Positions 54,801 to 62,186 are shown, counted from the stretch's first letter. The stretch: 64,000 bases of DNA from Symsagittifera roscoffensis (GCF_963678635.1 NC_087067.1:54368233-54432232); one strand, 5' to 3'. The notes: generated from the sequence alone by a model not told the origin. A program made the numbers and translations.

Positions 54801-55651
54801 TAAACGTAAAAAGAGGTTCAACGAACGGACAGACATGGGAAGTGGATATCGGCAAAGAATGGATCTCGAAGGCACATCAGGACATGGGCAAGCAAGCGAC
54901 GAGTGATCCATTGGAGAGGAACAAGACGAGGAACACTTCCCGGACATGGTGGGTGGCCCTTGAAACATTGAAAGAAATGGAGGACTGCTGGAAGAAGTTG
55001 GACAGTGGAGTAGCTCGCAAGCGACGCAATTGGGCCACCCAGCAAAAGGCCGAGGTCAATAAAATAGAAATGGTAAATCATCTGAAGAGGTCCTGGCAGA
55101 GTTTGTTGAAGGATCATTTTGAAGAAGCAATGAGGACACCCTCATCAGCACCACCATTAATGGCGAATCCCTTCGTTAGAACTGCAGGACAATTAATGTT
55201 CACCTGGAGTCTGGTGGGAATAGAGTTGGAGACATTGACCTCGTATGACAGGCTGAAGTTGGGAAGCAAGAAGCTAGATGTGTATCAGGCACTGATGCAA
55301 CACGTAGCCAGGGACAATTCAGGCTTGAGCCTGGCTAGAAGAAAGGATGCCACGTGTTTCTTGAGATGGATAATGTCGATGATGTCTGATAGCACCATCC
55401 TGGCATGCCAGCAGAGAGCAAGCGGAAGTAAAACCATGGAAAAAAGAGTCTCAACGATCATCTTGAACGTGTATCAGAGTACAGGAATAGAAAAGGAAGA
55501 TGGTTCCAGACTATCCCTAGAGAACCACAGAAAGCTAGACGAGGTGCGGAGGTTTTATAATAAGAAGTTCGAAGAAGAACAGGATGTTCACCGTAACCTG
55601 GCCTCGTCAGAGCAGTACTCGAGACTCAGCGAGAAGGAGGAATACCAATAA
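48827..55651 (+). CDS. Element 2 ORF5: giant accessory protein with tandem SGNH-like modules
   Basis: 2274 codons, ATG to TAA. Residues 1-100 are unrecognised. Residues about 144-245 form a long charged coiled coil (repeated RDQAKLDREKIQLERDQ). Residues about 405-580 are a complete SGNH/GDSL hydrolase: HLIIGDSLVR (S417), SFAGAAT (G438), MIGTNDVSRG (G464, N466) and NDGIHF (D560, H563). A second module at about 835-1060 keeps VIVAGSDFEG, SLPGAEL, FAGMNDHLHAMG (N893) and IGDDHPAIS (H1047), but its nucleophile order (GSD, not GDS) and final block are altered. Residues about 1060-1620 are unrecognised and mostly globular. From about 1640 it is acidic/disordered, with a nuclear-localisation-like KTRKRKREVEG. 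SGNH enzymes hydrolyse esters, but no substrate can be inferred. No signal peptide or membrane segment is obvious. ORF6 continues in frame after one stop. Confidence 0.85.
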   Translation: MADRFWNSMPAALKKPTLDELYRRLRDLDYTQIDERMAVMLNAILQLEDQGECRESATEAVLMIGYTTEGISNQEQTRWLSWNVDGGVRGFDLARNPGLSNNTEYGAGEFPLPARPTARSTSQGSSRVPSMTRAQQTTEAYPDLGVLKKELEKAQKERNKANLDRDQAKLDREKIQLERDQAVNERDQTLRLLEMLKVEHQQELRVRENAANRDQLKSELERIEQRQRELDAQKGARPKERVVTSSRPESRMEVDEAPRARGRFNLDREAREHMSEGLEVWIPNDATPSLRSLETQPVRPLMDVVLPGYTPTSTSSDSQVSGGSSRLKELGEKLQQKNRERSARPELPPTWREQPVRSVVISSYKKNTEGRYHRHNRLDWSAEQGARRDCFHDAAWVEYLAPPRVPEGAVHLIIGDSLVRVLTRIQSHWQTGILSFAGAATPQMLATLDMLGMTKVYTVTLMIGTNDVSRGEARKITRLYDKMSCLLEELRIQMDPILLTVCTVPYNMIFDQHALEMNEKVRNLNKVIRDIHRKSVLPVRLLDVAEHMEKKGFPEDTSNDGIHFDRPRGAEWLNDVFQEHINTLESDLLETAQFTLEPSPNPPFLASSALSGRLGTRVDTRDGSRSNQTRLQSATPMESEEVTSSTPPGSAISSVVVAESKREKRSMETARLRYPEKVKELDLESLGCRRELAETLGIDRVSHEDLNRHHCVDWLKAHEAHFSRTKLMETTDLTGIPTKAIMGPINYRPLKLLGSPGLIAEPPKHRTSIARIRLATPAQLKVVDKLLNPGSMELPDAAYEGSKLAEDPRYGKPCGSTQLAKTLAVYDRADPAAARVVIVAGSDFEGTSPKLFWPETLIYSLPGAELNQMLTLVVAIKSEMPCEPELLLFAGMNDHLHAMGLLEQLKGDENPTSRKIWEAIQALFAVMNEVQENVVSRFGSKTKVVFTTSPGYANMPPALQFVYAVLILIAEGNEWRILMAAPNRELEPSNLRLRKSELAAAWADISHALRGFYGLADILIVLDEVLLLEISNFARQLKFSPVIGDDHPAISQLTASLWFRSMDVKITNSTSKSRGPSNERRNVAETEKQLESMKYRLTQENGWWPFLTPRLENATNKTREEAPPLVKQVWSFLEKQLELAETRDMTVARFVSAANEVTIGGFWREHAKGELRTRRDYEILKFLSPCWEKEFMAGMFGTTATIFGAFVQEILGMPISLLLALYLVYPRYLFNMGPAYMFSRGVETLRVDGYLALLLLTHGELVSFHRLMEYGEPLSMGRVHSSIETSSYKCAAGLKTLLVQYLMMQNRHMTGEDENPTSREEWKKTNRGMPLLTDLCLAMRSDPMAIIRGLEEVVTCIYGPAVTYAFPDPLVTTYRHSVTHLSLISILDGTALNWCQQEVLRARMSNTVLFGKVKDAELIVYNFRGQMQCRMGGKREGPIEMYPKFWNLNPLTADGRGILRIPAWKECFALVKRELETIMEKEILPATMPEFPIVRRMTLGMNSPLVVPSIMARMTTEEMQKYFTDGWDPLIIGYTAAVYFHTSEAKVNSWTTQAKKRRGSQPPGYEVRKVLRALEQEGLENMLPIWDDGRMIMMEGHVALVDDMKFATRKYKAPYGLEQVEMRQEGKELDAAGQLHVALTEYKKLDPTTPSPLSVDTPGDKRSGPVEDRFKRILERRRNESEEESMDETLSEAGEDMKVGNTPEPGPSGEELTTQELLKDLSEENWADTATPPLNPSPRKNLELPLAGETFNMGMLLLSSEERERNTFEGNRDMFLGSLKDDAWQEFLEEFNQEVGSETTLDKFKEELWDTVVRFGEPLLIGTGLDEKARKELLSKLVELRNSRSKTREEKCEDSSTLKQKTVDKRVDDIKRDKVGTSNIIKSTNILKARAGGRQELEGLDREVESVMVATTPSSRDVKTRKRKREVEGLGSPSVDAVSEGNLRETAPMVLARCKTAAYKNSSELRRPLEVEREIETSTSSTSEEDFKPQKINVKRGSTNGQTWEVDIGKEWISKAHQDMGKQATSDPLERNKTRNTSRTWWVALETLKEMEDCWKKLDSGVARKRRNWATQQKAEVNKIEMVNHLKRSWQSLLKDHFEEAMRTPSSAPPLMANPFVRTAGQLMFTWSLVGIELETLTSYDRLKLGSKKLDVYQALMQHVARDNSGLSLARRKDATCFLRWIMSMMSDSTILACQQRASGSKTMEKRVSTIILNVYQSTGIEKEDGSRLSLENHRKLDEVRRFYNKKFEEEQDVHRNLASSEQYSRLSEKEEYQ

Positions 55652-55666
55652 GTGTCGGGAGTAATG
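55643..55666 (+). promoter_or_regulatory. In-frame stop junction ORF5/ORF6
   Basis: Codons TAC CAA TAA GTG TCG GGA GTA ATG. The frame is open on both sides of a single TAA. CAA immediately before the stop is also seen at the tobamovirus readthrough site, but the 3' context differs. The first ATG of ORF6 is 12 nt after the stop codon. Confidence 0.45.
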
Positions 55667-57706
55667 GGAATAGCCTACAATCCCTTCTTAGACTCGGAAA
55701 CTGGAGGCGCCCACAGAAACCATGAGGTAGCGGAGCTACTGAAGTTTTGGACAGAAAGAATAATGGAAATAGACGCGGTGGAAAAAGAGGGACCGAGCTT
55801 GGGCCTGATTCTTGAGAAAACACCAGAGGTGGTAAGCATACCGCGCTCAAACAAGAGAGTTGAAGTGAACATGGGCGATGGAAATGGCTTATTAACCACG
55901 AACTTGGGAGTGGTATGGAAGCTACTAAGACCCTCCTGGTGTCCACATCCCCACGCGAGTCTGATCGAGGAAACCACCGAGCGAGTGAGGTTAACACCAA
56001 CGGAAGATGAAGATCTGGCAAAGTTGAGTGTGCTGCATAAGCTAATCTCACCTCAGATGCAAGAGCCAAGCGAAAAGACGAACAATCCCGGATCAGCAAA
56101 GAAATTGGAGCCGGGTAGCTGTCTGGATTCGACGTGTGGAAACGAAGAGCACACCTGCGATGGACGGTCATGCGTCAGAATACTGTCCTTTCAAAAAGAA
56201 GACCTGGTCACTTGGTTCGAAGACATCACAGAAAGGGAGAGAAGTGAAGTGCAAATAGTAGCGGAGTGTTACGCGAGAACCACGGTGAATATAGCGACAG
56301 CTCTCGGATTCTTCTCGAGAATGTGTAGTTTGCAGTCATTGGAAAGACTAGAGTCTGAACACCATTTGGTGACGGCGTTGAGCGTAGAATCATGGCCTGG
56401 GGTGTTGCAGGTGACTCAAAAACACATCCGGAGCTGGAAAGTTGGTCTTGAGGCAGAAATGGGGTTTCCCATGAGCGAAGCTTATGGCCTGCCATTGAAC
56501 GCAAAATCCCTGATAGGGTCAATGATGGCCAACTTGTGCGGAAGTCACTACCCACTGCACATGGCGATGGTGGAAGCATCCAGCCAGAGAGTACTGGTGG
56601 ACAAGACCTTCTCAGTGCCCAAGTGCGTGAGGTTGGCTAGGATATCGCATCACTCGCACAAGTTGTTGAGAAAAATCAGAGGGACAGTACCAAAAGAATT
56701 GAGAGATGACTTGAGTGAAATCTGGGGAGAAGAACTTTTGAAGTTGGAGAGAGAGAACACGAGCGATCACGAGAGACAAAACGTGATCGGAAAACCTGTG
56801 GGAAGTGCTCCAAACCTGGAAGATAACGACACGATGCATGAGAAAATGATGGAGCTTGAGCCTCTCTTGGAAGCCTCGGGGGAGCGTAACCTCAGGAGCA
56901 TTGAGATCACCCATGGAGAAAGCCCATGCCACTGTTTGGCGCAAACGGTGTGGTATCCAGATCACAAGAACCTTTGCCTGGTGTGGGATATGGAAGAAAT
57001 CCGGTCGATCGGACTACCGGATCACCGACAGAAGGTGACGCTCTTGGTAGTGAGTACGATGTTGGCTCTGAGATGGATAGAAGAGAATATAACGAAGTAT
57101 CGGGAAGCGACGACGCCAACGGCTGAGTCAATATACGCGATAGACTACAGTAGGAGACTCGAGTTGTTTGAGACTGCGTGCAAGGTATTCGCCATACCAA
57201 CGGAAGTCAGACATGTCTGGAGCCGTTTGAGGTACTTCCCATGGTTTCGGGCGACGCTGACGTCTTGGTTGTACATGACAACGAAAGATCACATGAGAAA
57301 ACATCAAAAGGAGTATCGACAGTTCCAGGCCGAGATTGGGCCGGAAGCTTTCAAGAGACCCCTGTTAACCCATCGTAATGCAATCACGACAGGATGGAAG
57401 AGAGTGGGTAAAATGTCTAGAGACAATACCAAGGCGAGGGAATCGATACTAGAGGAGGACCTGGCGAAGAACGTGAGCTTGAGCCTGCACAACTCCTTTT
57501 GTTTGAACCGGGAATCTAGGGTGAAGGCACTACCCAACCAGGCAAAGAGGTTGCAAGAGCAAAGAGAATGGATGCGATCCTATGAACAGCTGAAGGCTTG
57601 GGAGGAGATTGTGATTAGCTCCGATGATGAAGAGGAACTGTTGAGACAGTTTGCCGTATCTAGTACTTCAGGGTGCAGTACCTCCAAGGCGAAGAGTGCG
57701 AGATGA
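55652..57706 (+). CDS. Element 2 ORF6: unknown protein, in frame with ORF5
   Basis: 684 codons are open after the ORF5 stop (first ATG at 55664), ending in TGA. No family recognised. A Cys/His-rich patch, CLDSTCGNEEHTCDGRSC, lies at about 155-175, and PCHCLAQTVWYPDHKNLC lies further on; both might bind metal. The middle is helical and globular (FFSRMCSLQSLERL, HHSHKLLRKIRG). The C-terminus is acidic and Ser-rich (VISSDDEEELLRQF). There is no signal peptide and no clear membrane anchor, so an envelope role is not supported. It may be the C-terminal half of a fused ORF5-ORF6 protein of about 2958 residues. Confidence 0.75.
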   Translation: MSGVMGIAYNPFLDSETGGAHRNHEVAELLKFWTERIMEIDAVEKEGPSLGLILEKTPEVVSIPRSNKRVEVNMGDGNGLLTTNLGVVWKLLRPSWCPHPHASLIEETTERVRLTPTEDEDLAKLSVLHKLISPQMQEPSEKTNNPGSAKKLEPGSCLDSTCGNEEHTCDGRSCVRILSFQKEDLVTWFEDITERERSEVQIVAECYARTTVNIATALGFFSRMCSLQSLERLESEHHLVTALSVESWPGVLQVTQKHIRSWKVGLEAEMGFPMSEAYGLPLNAKSLIGSMMANLCGSHYPLHMAMVEASSQRVLVDKTFSVPKCVRLARISHHSHKLLRKIRGTVPKELRDDLSEIWGEELLKLERENTSDHERQNVIGKPVGSAPNLEDNDTMHEKMMELEPLLEASGERNLRSIEITHGESPCHCLAQTVWYPDHKNLCLVWDMEEIRSIGLPDHRQKVTLLVVSTMLALRWIEENITKYREATTPTAESIYAIDYSRRLELFETACKVFAIPTEVRHVWSRLRYFPWFRATLTSWLYMTTKDHMRKHQKEYRQFQAEIGPEAFKRPLLTHRNAITTGWKRVGKMSRDNTKARESILEEDLAKNVSLSLHNSFCLNRESRVKALPNQAKRLQEQREWMRSYEQLKAWEEIVISSDDEEELLRQFAVSSTSGCSTSKAKSAR

Positions 57707-58133
57707 GTGGGTGGCTCGAAAGGATCTTGAGTCTTGAGAGGGAAAGGGGGCTTGAGCGTGGATCCGGGTGAAACTTGGATTCACGAAAAAGAAGTTTTAA
57801 CAAAGCAAATATTGTTATTAATATACTATATTTACTATATAAATCAAAATGCTGCATGACAATTTCCTGATTGAATAGGACAAAAGAAATTTTAAATGAT
57901 TGGCTTGGAAAGCGAGAATTCAAGGGTGCAGGTGTGTGCAGATTTTGATTGCTGTTTAGCGATAGTGTGAAAATTTTACATGGCTGTGAATTTTGGGGTG
58001 TAGATAAGCTTAAGTCTGCTGCAAACTTCTGTAAATGACCACTGGCACTGTATCTTGAGTAACACTCGGTTTCTGGGACTCACTGGCAGAAGACAGCACG
58101 CGATGAGGACATCGATCTCGAGTCCGGGGAGTA
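57707..58133 (+). other. Element 2 3' untranslated region and polypurine tract
   Basis: 427 bp without a gene. GGATCTTGAGTCTTGAGAGG and GGGGGCTTGAG are near the start. The last bases before the right LTR, GAGTCCGGGGAGTA (58120-58133), are purine-rich and at the right place for a plus-strand primer. Confidence 0.6.
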
Positions 58134-59033
58134 TGTGCCAGTCGGTCATATTTGGAAGTTTGACCTTGAGAGAAGCAAAAAACACTTAATTTTGGAGTGA
58201 AATTTAATTTTTCAAAATTTCGAATGGAACCTGTCATGCACGATTTTCTCGCGATAACTGAAAATCAGAAAAGAGAAGTCAGAACAATCGAGTAACAATA
58301 GCGGGAAAGTTGCTAGAAAAATCAGTGGGAAATTGCTATTCGCAATTTCAGTAGCAATAATAATCTAGAGTAGAGCTTTCCCATCTAGAACAGAGACGAG
58401 CGCATTCCCACGAACTGGATTGTTGTGATTGGAGTATTATTCTAAACTGGACTAGAGTGAACCTTCGGTGGAAAGGTGGACAGCTAGAGTGTCCCAATGG
58501 TTCACGAGAACTTACATTCTAGAGTACAAACTTGTTCTTGTTATTAAAACTGACAAACATTAAACTCATTTTAGTTACTTTATTGATTCTTGAGTTGCTC
58601 ACCGACTTATTTACTTCCTGGTTCTTGAGCGTGCTACAATGTGAGTTATAATTTAAATTTCTAGAGTGTGTTTTATAATTGTTATGTTGAGGTAAGGCGA
58701 GTTTTAGGTTGATCCATCTGAAATGGATCAAAGTTCCACTGTCTAATAAAAAGTAACGTAACGGATTGTTCCAACCCGGTTTTTAACGGCGTTCATGTAT
58801 TTTGGGTATCTAGAGACCTAAGTATGGGGACGTTCTTAATTCTAGAGTGGGGGGATATTTTAGTAGTAGCCTTTAAGCTGTAACGGGTCGTAGTCTCATG
58901 TCACCAACGAACCGAATTGGCTCCGACTGATTTGAGGTAGAAAAACACAAGAGATAGTGTCCCTGACTCTTGAGCCAAAAGTTATAGGGCCTATTTTTCT
59001 TAAGCCTCATGTGTGCAGTAGACGAATGTTACA
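58134..59033 (+). repeat. Element 2 right LTR
   Basis: 900 bp, TGTGCCAG...GTTACA, nearly identical to 36099-37002. A 4-nt deletion near 59014 accounts for the length difference. Confidence 0.92.
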
Positions 59034-59373
59034 AAAATTTTCTTAAAGCTTCTTTTTTATCATTTTTTAGAAACTAATCAGTGATTTATTTCCGCCGGAT
59101 TGACACAGCCGAACGCTCCGACGAGCAAGAAAAGAACATTAGTGGCGTTAGTTGCAAACTCGTTATGAAAATGAGGGTCAGAATAATCTAGAATTTCGAA
59201 GAAATTTTTGCTAAAAAGTAATTTTCAAACGTTTTAGCAACTATGTGCATCGTCAGGGTTTTTACAACAAACTAATCTAAATGACGATAAAACATCAATT
59301 TACAAATGTTATTTACAATAGTTCACATACAATTTGGTTCTAAGCCATCATGTTAAAAAATTAGCCAATCACA
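59034..59373. other. Flanking DNA between two related LTRs, no gene seen
   Basis: 340 bp without coding signal. GAGGGTCAGAATAAT at about 59171 echoes GAGGGTCAGAATATT at 59458 in the next LTR-like repeat. Confidence 0.5.
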
Positions 59374-59977
59374 TGTGCCAGACTGGCACATCGCAACCTT
59401 CCGACGCAACACAGAAATAGAAGTAGAAGCCTTAATGGTTGAAAATTACTGCAAAGGAGGGTCAGAATATTCAGGAATTTTAAATTTTCAAAAATTCGAT
59501 TGTCGAACGAATATTTCTGAGAAATACAAAAAACGGCCATTTTGAGCCAAAAAGTGACGAAAATCAGAACAACAGCGAAAGTAGTGAAAGACAATCGGAC
59601 GATAACGATATAAAAAGGAAGCGTCTTATCGTGACAATCACGCACGATAAGACACTTAGCGGAAGGAATTAGCGAGAAGGGAGGCTTCAGTTGGGAAGGA
59701 GTAGAGAGCAGTACCCTCCCGTGCCACGAGTTGGGAGTAATAACGACGTTATTACAGTGAAAAAACGGAAGCGGAGGCTCGGCCCCCCAGAGACAGTACA
59801 TGGTGAAGGACTATGAAGAACTTACTTTTTAGCTACTCTGATGCCATAAAACTTTGAATTAACACCGGTATTGTTTGATATTTTGAAATATGAGTAGCTA
59901 GAAAGAGAAAAGGGTCAATCCATCTCCAATGGATTTAATATAGACTTGTCGCCAAAACCATAATAAAATATGTAACA
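59374..59977 (+). repeat. Diverged solo LTR related to element 2
   Basis: It starts TGTGCCAG, like the element 2 LTR. Further similarity comes in the same order: TTTTCAAAAATTCGA, GAAAATCAGAACAA, GAGTAGAG, GAAGAACTTAC, CAATCCATCTCCAATGGAT and TAATAAAAT. It ends at TGTAACA, after the polyadenylation-like signal, and lacks the last ~300 bp of the element 2 LTR. It contains a palindromic start (TGTGCCAGACTGGCACA) and two strong hairpins. No matching flanking duplication was found. Confidence 0.55.
59623..59653. repeat. Perfect 11-bp hairpin
   Basis: GTCTTATCGTG and CACGATAAGAC are perfect complements around a 9-nt loop. The hairpin lies within the diverged LTR and could form in its RNA or DNA. 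A second palindrome, GTAATAACGACGTTATTAC, is at 59737-59755. Confidence 0.8.
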
Positions 59978-60372
59978 TTCGCCCTAAAGTACATATCGAC
60001 GGAAAATAAAGCTAAGCTACAAAACGACTGGACAGCGTCTCAACTAAGCTCTACATGCTTTTCACCGTCTCTACCAAAGCCAGTTCTTTTGGTGGTCTTT
60101 CTAACATCGGGTCGACAAAAAAGTTACTGCTTTCGGCTTCGGTCAAAACACTCAAATTAACTTGTTTAAATGCAAAACTAGTGAGATCATGGCTGGGTCT
60201 CAGTATCCTAATTGTTGTGATAAACTTATTAAATAGATTTCTTTGTTCAAATTTACCGCTTGTGTGTTTTCATATCATATGCGCGCTGGGCTTTCCTCTT
60301 CTGGTTATCTTACTAAATCTCGCCGTCCCAGCTGTAGGCGAGTGAAGTTTCCCTGGCGTAACTAGACGCAAG

Positions 60373-60434
60373 AAGGAGTGAGCTGGTGAATCGACCTCCA
60401 AATCGATGTCAGGTTGTACCACTCCTTGCTTTTT
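60373..60434 (+). ncRNA. Possible small structured RNA ending in a T-run
   Basis: AAGGAGTG (60373) and CACTCCTT (60420) are perfect complements. Inside, ATCGA and TCGAT pair around CCTCCAAA. TTTTTTTT follows from 60430, as at Pol III terminators. The enclosed length (about 55 nt) is too short for a normal tRNA and the B-box is poor. It could be a worn tRNA/SINE or chance. Confidence 0.25.
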
Positions 60435-60599
60435 TTTCTTCTTTTTTTTCTTTTTTTTTCATCGCCTTTGCCTCAGCAATTTTAAACCCTAAGTGAAAGT
60501 ATTCATAAATCACTCCAAGGAGCTTCCTTTCTCGCCCCAGTTGTCTGTGTTTCAGGTTGATGCCGCGATTCCAGGCAAGACGCATCCCTGAGTTCTCAC

Positions 60600-61080
60600 A
60601 GAAACTAGTTATCGGGACTTCAAGGACCAAATATATCAAACCAGCTCTAGTAAAATCAACAATTCACTCCTAACGCGGCGCAACGCTTCATGATCTGTTT
60701 GAAACAGTTTTACAATACAGACCAAAGCGCCTAAATACAGTAACAATAGTTGCTGGATACAATGACTACAGGCTGCATCCACAAGAATTAGAACAGCAGT
60801 GGAAAAACTTGATTAACCTCGTCACTAACAAGTTTCAGCCCAAGACACTGATCATCCCTAAAACAATTCAGAACTGTAATAATTCCGAAGTAAACCGCCA
60901 AATTTATATTCATAATCATGTACTGTTTAATTTGATAGATTTGTACACCCCCATACACTTATTGTTTCGCCTAACCTCAACCTAAATCTAACCCCTCAAA
61001 TGTTCTGCCGTGATGGCATCCATTTCTCGTTCTGCGGTAATGATTTCTTTTCAAATTTTCTTGCAAATTTAATCTATAAA
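60600..61080 (+). pseudogene. SGNH-hydrolase-like ORF of the non-LTR element (broken)
   Basis: In one frame: KLVIGTSRTKYIKPALVKST (block I, with GDS changed to GTS), an in-frame TAA at 60671, RGATLHDLFETVL (block II) and TVTIVAGYNDYR (block III, GxND). After a frame change comes FCRDGIHFSFCGNDFFSNF (DxxH block). Order and spacing are those of SGNH esterase domains, which are also known in the first ORF of CR1-type LINEs. The nucleophile is lost. It ends about 40 bp before the zinc-finger ORF and probably belongs to the same element. Confidence 0.65.
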
Positions 61081-61116
61081 TTCTCTCGCTAACTTGACAC
61101 CGCCGTCCTTCCTAAA

Positions 61117-61452
61117 ATGGCTACTCAAACACACTGCCTTATTTGTAAAAGCAGCCTGCGAGGCGGAGGTGTTTGGTGCTTCACATGCCCAGGCTACATG
61201 AATGTAAAATGCAGCGGCCTAGCCCGCAGCAGTGATCACTATGACGATTTCAGTTGTCATCGCTGCACCTCCCAATTTCACTTAGCTAACGACAAGCATG
61301 AATGCAATCCCCCAACCCTAGCTACAACCACGCTCCCCCAAATGCACCCTCACCCTTCCACTGCCCCACACTCACAAAACTCAGGAGAGTCTTCCACTAT
61401 AGAACCCAGAACATACAAGACCCATGGTCAAACCCCTGTCCAGAACTCATAG
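61117..61452 (+). pseudogene. PHD-type zinc finger, N-terminus of non-LTR ORF2
   Basis: CLICKSSLRGGGVWCFTC, then VKCSGLARSSDHYDDFSC and HRC give the C2-C2 ... C ... C2 spacing of a PHD-like finger (residues 9-51), followed by a Pro/Thr-rich tail. It starts at an ATG at 61117. Zinc fingers of this sort precede RT in several LINE clades and probably bind nucleic acid or chromatin. The frame is lost at 61452. Confidence 0.6.
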
Positions 61453-62186
61453 AAACCACCAGGAAAATATACACCGAAGTGGTCCACTGGAAACCAGTCT
61501 TTATGATCTTGTCAAAAAATAAAGTTGGTTATAACTTTAGTGAAACCCTCAATAGAACTTTGAACAGCCTAATGTAAAACAACAAAAATACCTTCGCAAT
61601 GCACGCAGCAATGATTTTTCCACACTTATTACTGTGCAAAACGAAGTCCGAAATTGATGGATCTTTATCCAAAGCAATAGCAAGGCGACTTAAGCAATGG
61701 CAAGACGGAGACCTGGATGGACTATATAACGAAGGAAAGGCGCTGCAAATGCTTTTGTTGAAAGGAAGTAGAAGAAAAATTGAAACTGAAGCACAACAGT
61801 TCAACAAACTAATGAACACTGGAAAAATATCAAGCGCAATTGCAAAACTAACAGACACATCTAAAGGCGTTCTTTCGCTCGACGAGATTGTCAAAAGTAA
61901 GACAGTTGAACAGACTCTCATAGAGAAACACCCACCATCTGAACCAATTAATGAGAACTATATTACACCAGTCTCAAACGAAACAATTCCTTTCCATCCA
62001 TCGATATTTGATCAGATAAACAGTCAACATATCAAGAAGGCAGCCATGAGAACGCACGGATCGCATGGACCATTTGGCCTCGATGCGAATGAATGGAGAC
62101 GTATTCTAACACACTTCGGGCAACAATCAGTTGAAATTTCAAAAACAATTGCTAAAATTGCCAAAAAATTGGCCACAGAGAACTAA
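61302..62186 (+). pseudogene. Region between zinc finger and RT, non-LTR element (broken)
   Basis: Two open pieces (61302-61577, 61599-62186). They contain a helical basic part (IARRLKQWQDGDLDGLYNEG) and HGPFGLDANEWRRILTHF, the usual lead-in to RT in this group. The frame is lost near an A-run at about 62160 and the RT resumes in another frame. Confidence 0.6.

Larger units (their letters stand above)
36099..59033 (+). mobile_element. Element 2: 22.9-kb Ty3/gypsy LTR retrotransposon with macro-like and SGNH modules
   Basis: Bounded by LTRs of 904 and 900 bp (TGTGCCAG...GTTACA) that are about 99% identical by eye. It has a candidate primer-binding site at 37014, a 2.5-kb leader, six long ORFs and a purine-rich 3' tract. 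Gene order gag-protease, RT-RNase H, integrase is Ty3/gypsy. It is much longer than usual because of about 10 kb of extra coding sequence after integrase. No matching target duplication is visible (AGAAA on the left, AAAAT on the right). GC content is clearly higher than the flanking host DNA. Intact ORFs and near-identical LTRs suggest recent insertion. Three single in-frame stops either regulate expression or disable this copy. Confidence 0.93.

Noticed and set aside
43459-55666. Stop-codon reassignment (TAA/TAG read as sense) explaining the split ORFs
   Set aside because: FNTB ends normally at TAG and PLD6 at TAA at the expected C-termini, and most frames in the window stop at these codons.
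39387-57537. Many minus-strand open frames opposite element 2 ORFs (up to about 200 codons)
   Set aside because: Shadows of the plus-strand ORFs caused by GC-richer codon usage. No motifs or starts of their own.
55652-57706. ORF6 as an envelope glycoprotein
   Set aside because: No signal peptide and no convincing membrane segment. Cysteine patches alone are not enough.
36094-59038. Target-site duplication of element 2
   Set aside because: Flanks read AGAAA on the left and AAAAT on the right. They are not identical, and A-rich chance similarity is likely.
60055-60345. A 96-codon hydrophobic frame upstream of the LINE
   Set aside because: Composition-driven hydrophobicity, no family, and no link in frame to the SGNH-like ORF.
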